Source: Lachancea mirantina (lineage: Eukaryota > Ascomycota > Saccharomycetes > Saccharomycetales > Saccharomycetaceae). From it: a stretch of DNA of 64,000 nt. Location: the NCBI GenBank assembly GCA_900074745.1, contig LT598468.1, positions 558,001 to 622,000 on the forward strand, given 5' to 3'. The notes under the pieces were generated by a model. That model saw nothing but the letters and a program-made list of their open reading frames with translations. It made no database searches and was not told the origin of the DNA. Every line of letters begins with the position of its first letter. Position 1 is the stretch's first letter. Positions 30,704 to 40,975 of the stretch are shown one piece after another. Position numbers and translations under genes: made by a program.

Positions 30704-33700
30704 ATGGCAGATCGTAGACATGCAGTGGATGCTGTTACTGTCGTGATCAAAGAATGCATAACTCTATCTTCTGCTATGCGGAAGTATACCAAATATACGT
30801 CGCAGTCGGGAGTGGTGGCACTTTTAAGTGGCAGCAGCGAGATTTTTAGTAATCAGGACGAATCGCTAGCTGATCGATTCACGAATTTGACCGCTTCCAG
30901 GAACAACGATCCGCTACTTTCTGGATTGATTCAATTGAGGCTGATGCTCAACAATGTGAAGAGACTGGATGATACAGACTTACTTACGGTTTTTCAGCCC
31001 TTTCTTTTGATAGTCAGCACAGGTTCGGTTTCAGGATACATAACATCCATGGCGCTCGAGTCGCTTCGAAAGTTTTTAACATTCGGAATTATCAGCAAAT
31101 CTTCGCCTAACTACGTTGCTGCGTACCGTGAGACCGTGAACTCACTGACGCATTGCAGATTTGAAGGATCGGAGCAGACATCTGATGATTCTGTTCTTCT
31201 CAAAGTTCTGGTTCTTTTGGAGAAACTGATCAATTCTGAGCATAGCATTTTCCTTTCTGATTCCATCATGTATGAGGTCTTGCAAACGGTCATGTCTCTG
31301 GCATGCAACAAGAAAAGAACCGAAGTCTTACGAGGTGGTGCAGAATTGACCATGATGTCGATAACAGCGATAATTTTCCAAAGGTTACGATGCTTAGAAG
31401 TTTCGGAGAGTCAAAAATATATCAATGATGAGGATATTTCTAATAAAACGCTCAAGGATGACATGATGGGCGCCGGTAACGCAGGCCATGGAAATTCTCC
31501 AGAGCCGAATAATGATAACGAGGTTCCAGAGACACCACTCAATGAGAAGCAAACGACGATCGTAAATGAACCAGAAGAAAACTATGGGATTTCGGTCGTT
31601 AAGGATTATTGCCTCCTTCTCGTTAACGTGCTTATGCCTCAAAATCAGTTCAAGCACAACAATTCCACTAAAGTTTTTGCCCTCAATCTTTTGAATCTGG
31701 CGGTTGAGATTGCAGGTGATGAATTTTCCTCTCATCCGCGCCTGTTCAACTTAATTTCCGATCCAGTTTTCAAAAATGTGCTCTTCATTATTCAAAACAC
31801 AGATAAACTCTCTTTACTTCAATCAGCGCTGCAACTCTTCACAACCATCACAATAATCTTAGGGGAGCATCTAGAAAAACAGGTTGAATTGACATTACAG
31901 ACAGTCTTTGATGTTCTTCTAAATAACCAGAGGGAAAACGTCAAAAAGCGCTCCGCAGGTGTAAAAGAATTGCTCATCGAGCAGATATCGATTTTATGGA
32001 CAAGATCTCCTTCCTTTTTCATCAAGACGTTTATGGCGTATGATTGCGATCTAAATCGAACTGATCTATCAATTACAACTCTGAGAAGTCTGGTGAAATT
32101 GGCATTGCCTGAATCTGCTGTTACTTCCGCGGAGAGTGTTCCTCCAACCTGTTTAGAGGGCCTTATCTCACTCTTGGATAGCATGTATGACAGAGTAAAA
32201 GAAGCCAAAGCTCCGATCTGGCAAAAGGGTGACTTGCATCCTTTGTTGAAAGAGCGAGCACACAAGAAGGAGTTCATTAGGTGCGCAGAAGAGTTTAATC
32301 GTAAGCCCAAGAAGGGTATACCTTTGTTGATAGAAAACAAATTCATCAGCTCCAATGATGAAAAGCATATTGCTGAGTTTCTATTTGAAAAGAATGGGCG
32401 CTTGAACAAGAAAACAATAGGAGAGTACATAGCACATCCGGAAAGGTTGTCTCTTCTGCGAGAGTTTGTTGAACTGTTTGATTTCAAGGGATTGAGAATT
32501 GACGAAGCTCTTAGAGTACTCCTGACAAAATTTCGACTACCGGGTGAGTCGCAGCAAATTGAGCGAATCGTCGAAGTTTTCTCGGCCAGTTATGTCGCCG
32601 ACCAGGAATACGACCCTGAGAAAGCCAACCAAGATGTCGAAAATGATTACTCAACTGTTCAGCCAGATCCTGACTCAGTTTTCATCTTGAGTTTTTCTGT
32701 TATCATGCTCAACACGGACATCCATAATCCTCAGGTGAAGAAACACATGACTTTCGATGACTACATTTACAATTTGAAAGGCTGTAATAATCAAAGAGAT
32801 TTTCCGTTGTGGTACCTGGACAAGGTTTATTGTTCCATACGTGATAAAGAGATCGTCATGCCGGAAGAACACCACGGCAACGAGCGCTGGTTTGACGATG
32901 CTTGGAATAACCTGGTTTCTTCATCAACTGTCATGACCCAGAAAGGTGGCACATCTCACTTTCCCCCTAACTTCGAGCTCAAAGATTCCATACAGTTTGA
33001 TTCTGCCATCTTCGAAAGTGTCGGTCGTGACATTGCGCAAACATTGCTCAAAATATTCAAAGTTGCCACCGATGATCACATAACGACGCGAATTTTGTCC
33101 ACCATTGATAAATGTGCATCGATAGCAGCCTTCTTGCAGCAAAACGATATTTTTGAGTATGTCATCAACGAGGTCATTAAATTGACTACCTTGGATGACC
33201 AGCTGGATTCCCAGAACCATTTCGATTATGAAGATCATGACACTCCTGTTGTTCAAATTACATTTGAGGAAACCCAAGAAGTTCTCACTGTGAGTAATGT
33301 CTCGGCACGGCTGGGCCGATCTTTCAAAGGTCAGTTGTGCACAGTGGTACTTTTCCGATTTTTGCAGAAAAACGAGAATCCAAAACTAATTACCGCTAAT
33401 CTATGGAAGATAATTCTTCAAGTGTTGTTGAACTTATTCGAGAATGCGCTCATACTACCCGACGTCTTTCCAGATTTGCAGAATAGACTTAAGATAGGAA
33501 ATTTGCCACGCCCTACCCCAGAATACGAAATCAACAAATCAAGGGTAAATAAAGGACTGTTATCAACATTTGCGTCATATTTAAAAGGAGATGAAGAACC
33601 TTCAGAGGAAGAATTTAATGCTACTGCGACTTCATACGAGTGCATTCGAACTTGTCGCGTTCCCTCTTCTATCTTTGGTAATGAATACAATGTTAATGCG

Positions 33701-34885
33701 GCTTTGGTTAGCAGTTTGCTCGACTCCATTCAGGTTGAAAAGACGGACGAAAACGGGAGATACTTTGAGGCTGAGATATTATTCCTTTGCGAATTGGCCG
33801 TCGCATCATTCCTCTTTTGCAAAGATCAAGAGAAAATAGGACAGTTGGTATTGAAAAAGCTATTTGATCTGACGTTCTTAGATGGCGCGAGTAAGGTTTT
33901 TGTGCGCCGCTTACTTGCTTATAAAGCTTTGTTGATATCGATCCTACAAGAAAAAGAGTGTCTCATTCGTCTTGTTAATGAAGAAGTCTTAGTATTGAAC
34001 GAGGTGTATGATCAAACATACTGGTCCAGCGATCAGGGTCGTGAGTTTATTCAAATGCTTTTATCATTGACGGATATTGAAGCATACGCAGATGTCCTTT
34101 TGCAAAATGAAGGATTTTGGAAGCTCCTGCAGGTATATGCAGCCGATCGGAAGCGGGCCTTCGTCATCTTCCAGTACGTCGAATCCTTGGTATCAGCAAA
34201 GCCTGATAAAATAAACGGGCAAAACTTCATGTGGCTTCTAAATCTGCTCGACGAGATCTCGTCAATTGGTGCTATTGGTGGCCAGTGGGAACAGAAGTAC
34301 GATCGTCTTGTCAAGACAGGCCACAAAGTCGATCAGGAAAATCCGTACCAGGAAACCATTGATTTGTCGTTAAAAGCCATCAAGTTAACCACTAGATTAT
34401 TTGAGCTGCAGACGCAAGGGTCGATTAAAAAAGCAGAGACCATCGCCCTTGTCCAAGCCCTCACACATCAATGTTTGAATCCTTGCGACCAGTTAAAGTC
34501 ATTTGCTCTAATATCATTGGAATCTACGCTTGTGAAAAACATTGATAAGTCGTCCAGCGACTTAACCCTAGAAGACTTGATTGAAAATGGTATGGTGACT
34601 ATAATGAACGATGATAACAAAGAGTCTAAAAACTCTGAAACTGTCAAAAGGATTTTGGAATTGCTGTCTAATGTCTATTTGAGCTACTTGAAATCCGGGA
34701 AAGCGTCAAACGAAGATTTTCTCAAGGTTTTGGAAGTTTTCAATAAACACGTTGATGACGCAGGTGTCGAAAAGCGCTTGCAAGAAATGATAACCGAAAA
34801 AAAGCGATCCAAAAGCAGGACTCACCGCCTCCAATTGCTCAAAGTGTCTGAAGTGTCCAAAAACTCCTTGCCCGTTAGCTTTTAA
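30704..34885 (+). CDS. GEA1: Large Sec7-domain Arf GEF (Gea1/Gea2)
   Basis: A 1393-residue Golgi Arf guanine-nucleotide exchange factor of the GBF1/Gea class (S. cerevisiae Gea1: 1408). An N-terminal DCB-HUS region is followed by the Sec7 domain at about 505-710, with the catalytic glutamic finger E615 in FRLPGE. HDS helical domains follow to the C-terminus. One gene here stands where S. cerevisiae has the duplicate pair GEA1 (YJR031C) and GEA2 (YEL022W), so either name could be used. Start ATG 30704. It activates Arf1 for COPI vesicle budding. Confidence 0.95.
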   Translation: MADRRHAVDAVTVVIKECITLSSAMRKYTKYTSQSGVVALLSGSSEIFSNQDESLADRFTNLTASRNNDPLLSGLIQLRLMLNNVKRLDDTDLLTVFQPFLLIVSTGSVSGYITSMALESLRKFLTFGIISKSSPNYVAAYRETVNSLTHCRFEGSEQTSDDSVLLKVLVLLEKLINSEHSIFLSDSIMYEVLQTVMSLACNKKRTEVLRGGAELTMMSITAIIFQRLRCLEVSESQKYINDEDISNKTLKDDMMGAGNAGHGNSPEPNNDNEVPETPLNEKQTTIVNEPEENYGISVVKDYCLLLVNVLMPQNQFKHNNSTKVFALNLLNLAVEIAGDEFSSHPRLFNLISDPVFKNVLFIIQNTDKLSLLQSALQLFTTITIILGEHLEKQVELTLQTVFDVLLNNQRENVKKRSAGVKELLIEQISILWTRSPSFFIKTFMAYDCDLNRTDLSITTLRSLVKLALPESAVTSAESVPPTCLEGLISLLDSMYDRVKEAKAPIWQKGDLHPLLKERAHKKEFIRCAEEFNRKPKKGIPLLIENKFISSNDEKHIAEFLFEKNGRLNKKTIGEYIAHPERLSLLREFVELFDFKGLRIDEALRVLLTKFRLPGESQQIERIVEVFSASYVADQEYDPEKANQDVENDYSTVQPDPDSVFILSFSVIMLNTDIHNPQVKKHMTFDDYIYNLKGCNNQRDFPLWYLDKVYCSIRDKEIVMPEEHHGNERWFDDAWNNLVSSSTVMTQKGGTSHFPPNFELKDSIQFDSAIFESVGRDIAQTLLKIFKVATDDHITTRILSTIDKCASIAAFLQQNDIFEYVINEVIKLTTLDDQLDSQNHFDYEDHDTPVVQITFEETQEVLTVSNVSARLGRSFKGQLCTVVLFRFLQKNENPKLITANLWKIILQVLLNLFENALILPDVFPDLQNRLKIGNLPRPTPEYEINKSRVNKGLLSTFASYLKGDEEPSEEEFNATATSYECIRTCRVPSSIFGNEYNVNAALVSSLLDSIQVEKTDENGRYFEAEILFLCELAVASFLFCKDQEKIGQLVLKKLFDLTFLDGASKVFVRRLLAYKALLISILQEKECLIRLVNEEVLVLNEVYDQTYWSSDQGREFIQMLLSLTDIEAYADVLLQNEGFWKLLQVYAADRKRAFVIFQYVESLVSAKPDKINGQNFMWLLNLLDEISSIGAIGGQWEQKYDRLVKTGHKVDQENPYQETIDLSLKAIKLTTRLFELQTQGSIKKAETIALVQALTHQCLNPCDQLKSFALISLESTLVKNIDKSSSDLTLEDLIENGMVTIMNDDNKESKNSETVKRILELLSNVYLSYLKSGKASNEDFLKVLEVFNKHVDDAGVEKRLQEMITEKKRSKSRTHRLQLLKVSEVSKNSLPVSF

Positions 34886-35008
34886 CGAACACAAATTAAA
34901 CTTCAATATTTCTGCATAGTTTTTATATTTAGTGCATGAATTTGACTAAAGCAAGCATACGGAATATTGTTGTAGTTTTTGGCCGAGTAAATGCCACCCT
35001 TGTTTCTT

Positions 35009-36361
35009 CTAAGGTATTGCCGCCATATTGTTACTTAAACTGCTCCTCAAATATTCGAGCAACAATAAGCCGGCAGTGGTTCCTGGTATAAGGGCAATAG
35101 TGTTTCTCAAAAATCCTCTATACAACCATCGATAGGTTGCATCAGTGTTTTTATGAATAAAATAAATGTGCTGGAATGTGTCCAAATAAGAGTGGTAATA
35201 AATGCGGAAAAGGCGCCTATGCTTTGGAAACACCGTAATGCGAGTTAATGGTTGCGCTCTTGTCTCAGAAATCAATGGAACAGGTTGGGTTCTTTCGCCA
35301 CGTTGACCCATGTTCGACATGTCAAACGCCTCTAACCTGGAGAAGTGAATTCGCTGAATTTTGTGAAAGGGAAACTGGACAACTTGAAGTAAGAACGCAG
35401 CTGTAATACCTCCAACAAACACAAAAGCTTTGTGAATCCATGCTTCCTCTCGCATACTCACGAAAGTTGTTGGTGGTATTGAAGCTTTATTAACCGCATC
35501 TTCACTCTCATCATCGTCAAAAAACCGACTGATTTTGGAGTTGTCAACAGAGAATTTGAGTTCGCGATACCTTTCCAGAAAATTGATGAAGCCGTTGCTT
35601 ACTTGGCCTCGCAACAGCTCAAATGCCGAGAAGTACGCCGCAAATCCGAGACATTCCTTGACCAGAGAAAGGCCGAACCCTCCGAAACAGCCGACAAGCC
35701 CAATTTCCTTCAGTTTATTTAAACCATAAACCCAAAGATTATTGTGAGTCTTGGCACTCAGCAGTAGTTCGTTAGTTGAGGATCTTGTGTAGATGGCATC
35801 AATGGGCGCTGAAACAATGGCTTGTGCAGCACCAGCTGCAAACCCTGCTCGTATGACATCCCAGGGCCGAGGATGTCTAGAATTCTTGTCTGAAGACAGT
35901 TTGTTTAATGTACTCAGATAGGTGGTGTACAGCACGACACCAGCTGCAGAATTAGCGACTAAGGGTGGTAAAATACGATCCGGAATCACTCGCCAGCCGT
36001 ACTTGTCAAGACCTTTACCCAACAAACCGAGAGAGGAGTTTTCGATGTAATAAGTATATCGCGGAATCCAGGGCCAACGTGCATATCTCGAGCCCACCCG
36101 CTTGGCTGAGTCGCCGTCATTACTCTCACCGGTGAGAAGGACTCGCAGATAATGAAGGTAATCGAATCGTGCAGGTCTAAATAGTTTCATTGGTGTTCTC
36201 AAGTAAAAAGACGTCGCTTGGTACACCATTGACCTCCCACCAGCACTCAACGCTCCAATGAAAGAGCTTTGACCCGCATTTTTTTTGGCAATTGAATCCG
36301 CTGACGTATCCGTCACATTTTCCCCCTCATTACTCTCTAATGTCTCTATGTTATCGACCAT
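35009..36361 (-). CDS. Divergent mitochondrial-carrier-like membrane protein
   Basis: A 450-residue protein whose pattern (GFAAGAAQAIVSAPID, GCFGGFGLSLVKECLGF, a last GTTAGLLLLEYLRS segment) resembles the mitochondrial carrier family. The signature PX[DE]XX[KR] is degenerate: the first copy reads PIDAIY, where the last position is not basic, and the later FPFHKIQ lacks the acidic residue. It is longer than a standard carrier (~300) because of a hydrophilic N-terminus (1-40) and a loop around 255-300. Such degeneration is known in Ugo1-type proteins that do not transport. I know no S. cerevisiae gene at this position between GEA2 and URA3. Start ATG 36361. Function unknown. Confidence 0.75.
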   Translation of the reverse strand: MVDNIETLESNEGENVTDTSADSIAKKNAGQSSFIGALSAGGRSMVYQATSFYLRTPMKLFRPARFDYLHYLRVLLTGESNDGDSAKRVGSRYARWPWIPRYTYYIENSSLGLLGKGLDKYGWRVIPDRILPPLVANSAAGVVLYTTYLSTLNKLSSDKNSRHPRPWDVIRAGFAAGAAQAIVSAPIDAIYTRSSTNELLLSAKTHNNLWVYGLNKLKEIGLVGCFGGFGLSLVKECLGFAAYFSAFELLRGQVSNGFINFLERYRELKFSVDNSKISRFFDDDESEDAVNKASIPPTTFVSMREEAWIHKAFVFVGGITAAFLLQVVQFPFHKIQRIHFSRLEAFDMSNMGQRGERTQPVPLISETRAQPLTRITVFPKHRRLFRIYYHSYLDTFQHIYFIHKNTDATYRWLYRGFLRNTIALIPGTTAGLLLLEYLRSSLSNNMAAIP

Positions 36362-36499
36362 ACGTTCCCAATTGCTCTATTGGTCGTGAGCCCATAGGTT
36401 TTCTGAATAGTTTACTTCAAAAACCGCAACTCTCAACCACTTTTGGCAGCTTGGGTCTCTCAATTCTTCCTGGTTTCCAAATATCAATAGTGAGCGTCG

Positions 36500-36564
36500 C
36501 AGAGCTTCCAATTAGAAGCTCTGAAACGGGTCAGTCTGTTCCAGATTGTTGTTTTCAGAGCTTC
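36500..36564. repeat. Three copies of CAGAGCTTC in the URA3 promoter region
   Basis: CAGAGCTTC at 36500-36508 and its exact inverse GAAGCTCTG at 36515-36523 form a hairpin with a 6-nt loop (CAATTA). A third direct copy stands at 36556-36564, again followed by AATT. They lie 157-221 bp before the URA3 ATG and 139-203 bp before the divergent carrier-like ATG. Confidence 0.9.
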
Positions 36565-36720
36565 AATTGATATCTGATGGGCTTTAAAGATGAACCATGT
36601 GACTTCAAAAATTTTCAAGGCTTGAACAATCAATTGATGAGAAGCTCACTCCAGTTGTTATAAGCATATCACAAGGCATATAGTATCACAGCTGCCTCGC
36701 AACAGCACCACGGTAAAGCT

Positions 36721-37515
36721 ATGACTGCGAATTACACTGAAAGAGCAGCTAAACACCCCAGTCCCGTTGCTTCGAAGCTTCTGCGACTTATGGACGAGAA
36801 GAAAACCAATTTATGCGCATCGTTGGATGTTCTGACCACCGAGGAACTCTTGAAACTTGCTGACATTCTGGGCCCATATATCTGTCTTTTAAAAACCCAT
36901 ATTGACATTTTGCCCGATTTTACAATGGATGGCACTGTCAAGCCCTTGAAAGAGCTAGCGAAGAAGCACAATTTTATGATCTTTGAAGACCGAAAGTTTG
37001 CCGATATCGGTAACACGGTCAAGCTACAATACTCTTCAGGTGTACATAAAATTGCGGAATGGGCCGATATAACAAATGCGCACGGTGTGACGGGTGCGGG
37101 TATTGTTCAAGGCTTGAAACAGGCTGCACAAGAATCGACAAATGAACCAAGAGGGTTGCTCATGCTAGCAGAACTTTCGTCTAAGGGTTCTCTTGCACAC
37201 GGAGAATATACTGCTGGAACTGTTGAGATTGCTAAGAGCGACAAGGATTTTGTGATCGGTTTCATTGCGCAAAGGGATATGGGAGGACGGGACGAAGGTT
37301 TCGATTGGCTTATCATGACACCCGGGGTCGGGCTCGACGACAAAGGTGACAGTTTGGGTCAACAATACAGAAGCGTGGACGAAGTCATCCAAGGCGGCTC
37401 AGACATAATCATTGTAGGAAGAGGTCTTTTTGGCAAGGGCAGAGATCCTGCCGTCGAAGGTGCTCGCTACCGGAAAGCCGGTTGGGAGGCCTACAGCAGG
37501 AGAGTGGGTCTCTAA
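36721..37515 (+). CDS. URA3: Orotidine-5'-phosphate decarboxylase
   Basis: A 264-residue enzyme (S. cerevisiae: 267) that decarboxylates OMP to UMP, the last step of de novo pyrimidine synthesis. Catalytic residues are present: D36, K58 (LLKTH) and the [13 protein letters not shown] motif with D90, K92 and D95. The phosphate-binding [12 protein letters not shown] motif is near the C-terminus. Start ATG 36721. No CGG-N6-CCG Ppr1-type site was seen in the 359-bp upstream spacer, where a different repeated 9-mer is found instead. Confidence 0.98.
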   Translation: MTANYTERAAKHPSPVASKLLRLMDEKKTNLCASLDVLTTEELLKLADILGPYICLLKTHIDILPDFTMDGTVKPLKELAKKHNFMIFEDRKFADIGNTVKLQYSSGVHKIAEWADITNAHGVTGAGIVQGLKQAAQESTNEPRGLLMLAELSSKGSLAHGEYTAGTVEIAKSDKDFVIGFIAQRDMGGRDEGFDWLIMTPGVGLDDKGDSLGQQYRSVDEVIQGGSDIIIVGRGLFGKGRDPAVEGARYRKAGWEAYSRRVGL

Positions 37516-38114
37516 GGACGAAGTCAGCTGCACGAAATGTAGTTGCTCATTTATACAGCACGCCCTTTTGACAAGCAATTTGATTTACAATGTAATTCTG
37601 GCGAACTATAGATCTCACTTCTTCTGGTTAGGATTTGAGAAGCCTAGTTCAGCTGATTTTGTGGTGAGCCCTCCTCAGAGAATCAAGACTACAATTGGTG
37701 AGCCAGAACCTTGATCAAGTTATCAAAAAGCACTTGATCGAGTTCTTGGCATACGATATTTAAATATGTTCAAATGCCATAAATCTACAAAAGACGCATC
37801 GAAAGATCAAAGATTAAAAAAGGATCGTACACCACAAGCGCTAGTAATTAATGATTAACAATGTGGCTAAAACGCTGCTAATCTTCCTACTTTAGGTCGG
37901 CTTTGATGTATGGTGAAGTCGACTTCTGTTTGTATCTTTGTACGAAGTCATTTTCTAGTTCCCACTTCAAATAATTTTCATTTAACCAACCTCAAGCTAT
38001 AAACTTAACAAACCAAACCATATAAGTAGTCATCTGTTGAGCTTCTAAATATCTCGAAAGACTACATTTGAGCTCACAACAACTCTATCAAATCCCCGCC
38101 AAAAACTACACAAA
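37516..38114. other. URA3 to TIM9 spacer
   Basis: A 599-bp tandem spacer with AT-rich DNA. I see no repeat or gene in it. Confidence 0.5.
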
Positions 38115-38378
38115 ATGGATGCTTTAAACTCGAGGGAACAACAAGAATTTCAAAAGATTGTTGAACAAAAGCAAATGAAAGACTTCATGCGCCTATATTC
38201 GAACTTAGTCGAAAGATGTTTCAGCGACTGTGTCAACGATTTCACGTCGTCTAAGCTCACTAGCAAAGAACAGACTTGTATCATGAAATGTTCCGAAAAA
38301 TTTTTGAAGCACAGCGAAAGGGTAGGCCAACGATTCCAAGAACAAAACGCGGCATTGAGTCAAAGTTTGGGCCGCTAA
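38115..38378 (+). CDS. TIM9: Small TIM chaperone Tim9
   Basis: An 87-residue protein of the mitochondrial intermembrane space (S. cerevisiae: 87). With Tim10 it forms the hexamer that carries hydrophobic precursors to the TIM22 complex. The twin CX3C motif is exact: C35/C39 and C55/C59. ATG 38115 follows an A-rich leader. RPR1 converges on it from the right with the Pol III terminator about 107 bp past the TIM9 stop. Confidence 0.97.
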   Translation: MDALNSREQQEFQKIVEQKQMKDFMRLYSNLVERCFSDCVNDFTSSKLTSKEQTCIMKCSEKFLKHSERVGQRFQEQNAALSQSLGR

Positions 38379-38484
38379 TGTCTTACGGGGCTGTTGAACA
38401 GCGCGGGTTCTTGTAAATAAAGTGTATGTAAAGCTTTAATCTCGCATTTGATTTGAAAATAGATAGCCGTCTTGTACTCACTGC

Positions 38485-38490
38485 AAAAAA
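38485..38490 (-). terminator. Pol III terminator of RPR1
   Basis: Six T residues on the minus strand, 3 nt past the predicted mature 3' end of RPR1. Confidence 0.75.
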
Positions 38491-38493
38491 TCG

Positions 38494-38809
38494 AAACACC
38501 AACAGTAATCGGTATCGCGTTCACCGCAATAGCAGTGTCCTACAATTGCACTCAACAGACTTCGAACCCGTTGCGGATTCGTGTCAAGCGAAGCGTCCAC
38601 TGTCATTCCCATCAAATCTTACGATTTGTAAATTTCTGATAACAGCACCCACAACCATTTTCCAATGGCTCTCCTCACGGAGGTCGGCAACCTAAATTGG
38701 GTGCCTTGGCATTCAAGGGCTTCGCAACGTTTCACCGAATTTCCCACCTGCTTTGATGCGCAATTTAAGCGTTTCTGCCAGCAGGTAAAATGTAGAAATG
38801 CTGGTGTTT
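38494..38809 (-). ncRNA. RPR1: RNase P RNA
   Basis: The RNA subunit of nuclear RNase P, which cleaves tRNA 5' leaders. On the minus strand I recognise blocks shared with the S. cerevisiae RNA as I remember it: CAGGTGGGAAATTCGGTG (plus 38733-38750), GTTATCAGAAAT (38632-38643), GTCTGTTGAGTGCAAT (38546-38561) and CGATACCGATTACTG before the 3' end. The ends are set by the terminal P1 helix: AAACACCAGCA at the 5' end pairs with TGTTGGTGTTT at the 3' end. That gives about 316 nt (S. cerevisiae 369). The position between TIM9 and PXP1 matches yeast. ORFs listed across it are meaningless. Confidence 0.92.
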
Positions 38810-38880
38810 CGAAGGTTCGATCACCGGGCAACTTCGCGCTAGCCAACCGCAAGGCTACGCAGAGCACTAGGTAAGCAATC
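38810..38880 (-). promoter_or_regulatory. Likely Pol III leader/promoter of RPR1
   Basis: In yeast RPR1 is transcribed with a leader of about 84 nt containing A and B boxes. Here the minus strand holds a B-box-like GATCGAACC (about 38814-38823) and an A-box-like TTGGCTAGCGCGAAG (about 38831-38845). Both deviate from consensus. Confidence 0.4.
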
Positions 38881-39115
38881 GGTAATGGTATGTATCGGCA
38901 GACTATATTCAATTATAGAGCAGTCACAAGATAAATCGTAAACGCACAACTCGAGCAGTATGCTGTCGGGTATTTCAATGCATAATCGGTTAATCAAAGA
39001 TATTTGGCCACGGTATCTTGAGCAAAATGTTCTTGTACATAACAATTCTTCTATACCTTGTACTTTATGCTGAGAACAGGCATATATGTCATAATAGAAG
39101 CCGTTGATCGGAAAA

Positions 39116-40795
39116 CTATAACTTGGGTTTGTTTTGCCAACCGAAAGATATTTTCTTCTGCTCACCGGGTTCGATTATCACGTTGAACACGGTCGAAATG
39201 CCCTCGTAAGAGCTTTTCAGCGCTTGCGGAAATGTGTCTTGCAGCTCGTCTAGCGTGTTTATGAGAATTCCTCGACATCCTAATCCCTGAGCCAACAAAT
39301 CATACCTGCATTCAACGCTGAGAGCCGTCGAAGGCAAGAAGCCCTTTGAATCATGAGGCACACCGTGGTATATCCCACTGTTGTTCATCACCACGAACAC
39401 AATGCCAAGCTTGTACCTTGAAGCAGTTTCAAGTTCCATTGCAGAAAAGCCAAACGCAGAATCTCCTTCTATGCAAATGACAGTTTTGCTTGGATTTGCA
39501 ATTTTGGCGGCAATCGCGTAGCCCAGACCAACCCCCATCGTTGCGTTCGTACCTGCATCGAGTTTCGATCGAGGGTGGGTTTCTGGGAAAGAAATGCGCG
39601 CCACGTCCATTGTATTTGCGCCCTCCGTCACCATCACTGTATCTTTGTCGTTTATATGCATCCGCATGAGCGCGTACACTTGGTTGTAATTGAGCTCTCT
39701 GCCTTTCAAGGACAACGATTTCTCCTCTCTATCGCGCAATCGCCGCTCATTCAGCATCACCTTTGACTCCAGCTCTTTGGAAAGTCCAGAGTATCTGTAA
39801 CCCCGTAGCCCCTTTGTAAGAGCCTGAACCGTCAACCCAATATCACCACACAATGCGAAATCAATTCCTCGGATATTGTTGTGGCCCAATTCTTCAGGCG
39901 AAGTATCAATCTGAATGAATGTTGCGTCTGATTTCCATTTAGGCGTTTCCCCAAAGTGCAAAATCCAGTTCAATCTCGCGCCAAAGACGAGGACAACGTC
40001 GGCAGTGCGTAAGGCCAATGACCTCGCAGACGATACGTTGAGGTAGTGAGAGTCCGGTATAATGCCCTTTGCCATGGGAGTTGGAAGAAACGGAATTTGA
40101 AACTTCGTTACGAATTCACGCAAGGATGCTGAGGCGTCAACGCATCCCTTCCCAAAGACGCAAAGTATACGCTTATTCAAACTTTGACGCAAATAACGAA
40201 CAACTTTATCCACTACTAAGGGATCGGGAGAGTACCGAATATTCGGTATCGCCTTTGCAATAGGATTTTTGTCCTCAAGTTCCTCAGAAATAAGATCTCC
40301 AGCGATATCGACGTAGGAAACACCTTTGGAACCCAGTAGCGACCTTCGTGTGGCCTCGTAGATAACTGAATCGATGTTTCTAGAGTTCAATTTGGCTGCA
40401 AACTTGACATAAGGTTTTAGTAGGCTCACTTGGTCCAATTCTTGAAACCCACCCTTGTACTGATCCTCACTGCTCCCTGCAAACACTATCAAGGGCCACC
40501 TGTTTGACATCGCATTGTATATGCCTGCCAAGGCATGAACAACCCCTGGGCCTCCGACCACCAAAAGAACGCCAGGCTTTCCAGTGAGATAACCATACGC
40601 GGACGCAGCATAAGATGCCGCTTGCTCGTTCCTGAACCCAATGAATTTAATCCCACCATCCGCTATAAAAGCATCAGCTATTTCAACGATTGGTATTCCT
40701 ACTATGCCGAAGACAGTATCGACATCATATTCCTTCAGAAGCCTAGTCAGGTATCTCGGGAAACTGATCGTGGTTTGACGAGGATGATCGACCAT
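39116..40795 (-). CDS. PXP1: Peroxisomal ThDP-dependent 2-hydroxyacyl-CoA lyase-like protein
   Basis: A 559-residue protein (S. cerevisiae Pxp1: 560) of the thiamine-diphosphate enzyme superfamily, closest to oxalyl-CoA decarboxylase and 2-hydroxyacyl-CoA lyase. It has the three alpha/beta domains; the glutamate FRNEQAASYAASAYG lies in the first and the ThDP motif GDSAFGF...NNSG in the last. The C-terminus PKL is a weak PTS1-like signal (yeast ends PRL), fitting a peroxisomal matrix location. I choose ATG 40795 because its N-terminus aligns with yeast; an in-frame ATG at 40840 would add 15 residues. Matches YEL020C. Confidence 0.92.
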   Translation of the reverse strand: MVDHPRQTTISFPRYLTRLLKEYDVDTVFGIVGIPIVEIADAFIADGGIKFIGFRNEQAASYAASAYGYLTGKPGVLLVVGGPGVVHALAGIYNAMSNRWPLIVFAGSSEDQYKGGFQELDQVSLLKPYVKFAAKLNSRNIDSVIYEATRRSLLGSKGVSYVDIAGDLISEELEDKNPIAKAIPNIRYSPDPLVVDKVVRYLRQSLNKRILCVFGKGCVDASASLREFVTKFQIPFLPTPMAKGIIPDSHYLNVSSARSLALRTADVVLVFGARLNWILHFGETPKWKSDATFIQIDTSPEELGHNNIRGIDFALCGDIGLTVQALTKGLRGYRYSGLSKELESKVMLNERRLRDREEKSLSLKGRELNYNQVYALMRMHINDKDTVMVTEGANTMDVARISFPETHPRSKLDAGTNATMGVGLGYAIAAKIANPSKTVICIEGDSAFGFSAMELETASRYKLGIVFVVMNNSGIYHGVPHDSKGFLPSTALSVECRYDLLAQGLGCRGILINTLDELQDTFPQALKSSYEGISTVFNVIIEPGEQKKISFGWQNKPKL

Positions 40796-40975
40796 ACAGG
40801 CGGGGTTTAATTCTCCTCTCGCCCAACCTGATGAGATCATGGGCGATGAGATCCTGAACGATGATGTGCTATCCTTGATTTATCTTTATACAGTGATCTA
40901 TACTTTTCGGAATGGCATCGGAATCTCGGACCGAGCTTCCGAAAAACAAAGACCGAGGAGAGTCCGCTGACCCGT

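Noticed and set aside
38453-38912. Several 69-97-codon ORFs on both strands
   Set aside because: They lie across the RNase P RNA gene and its leader.
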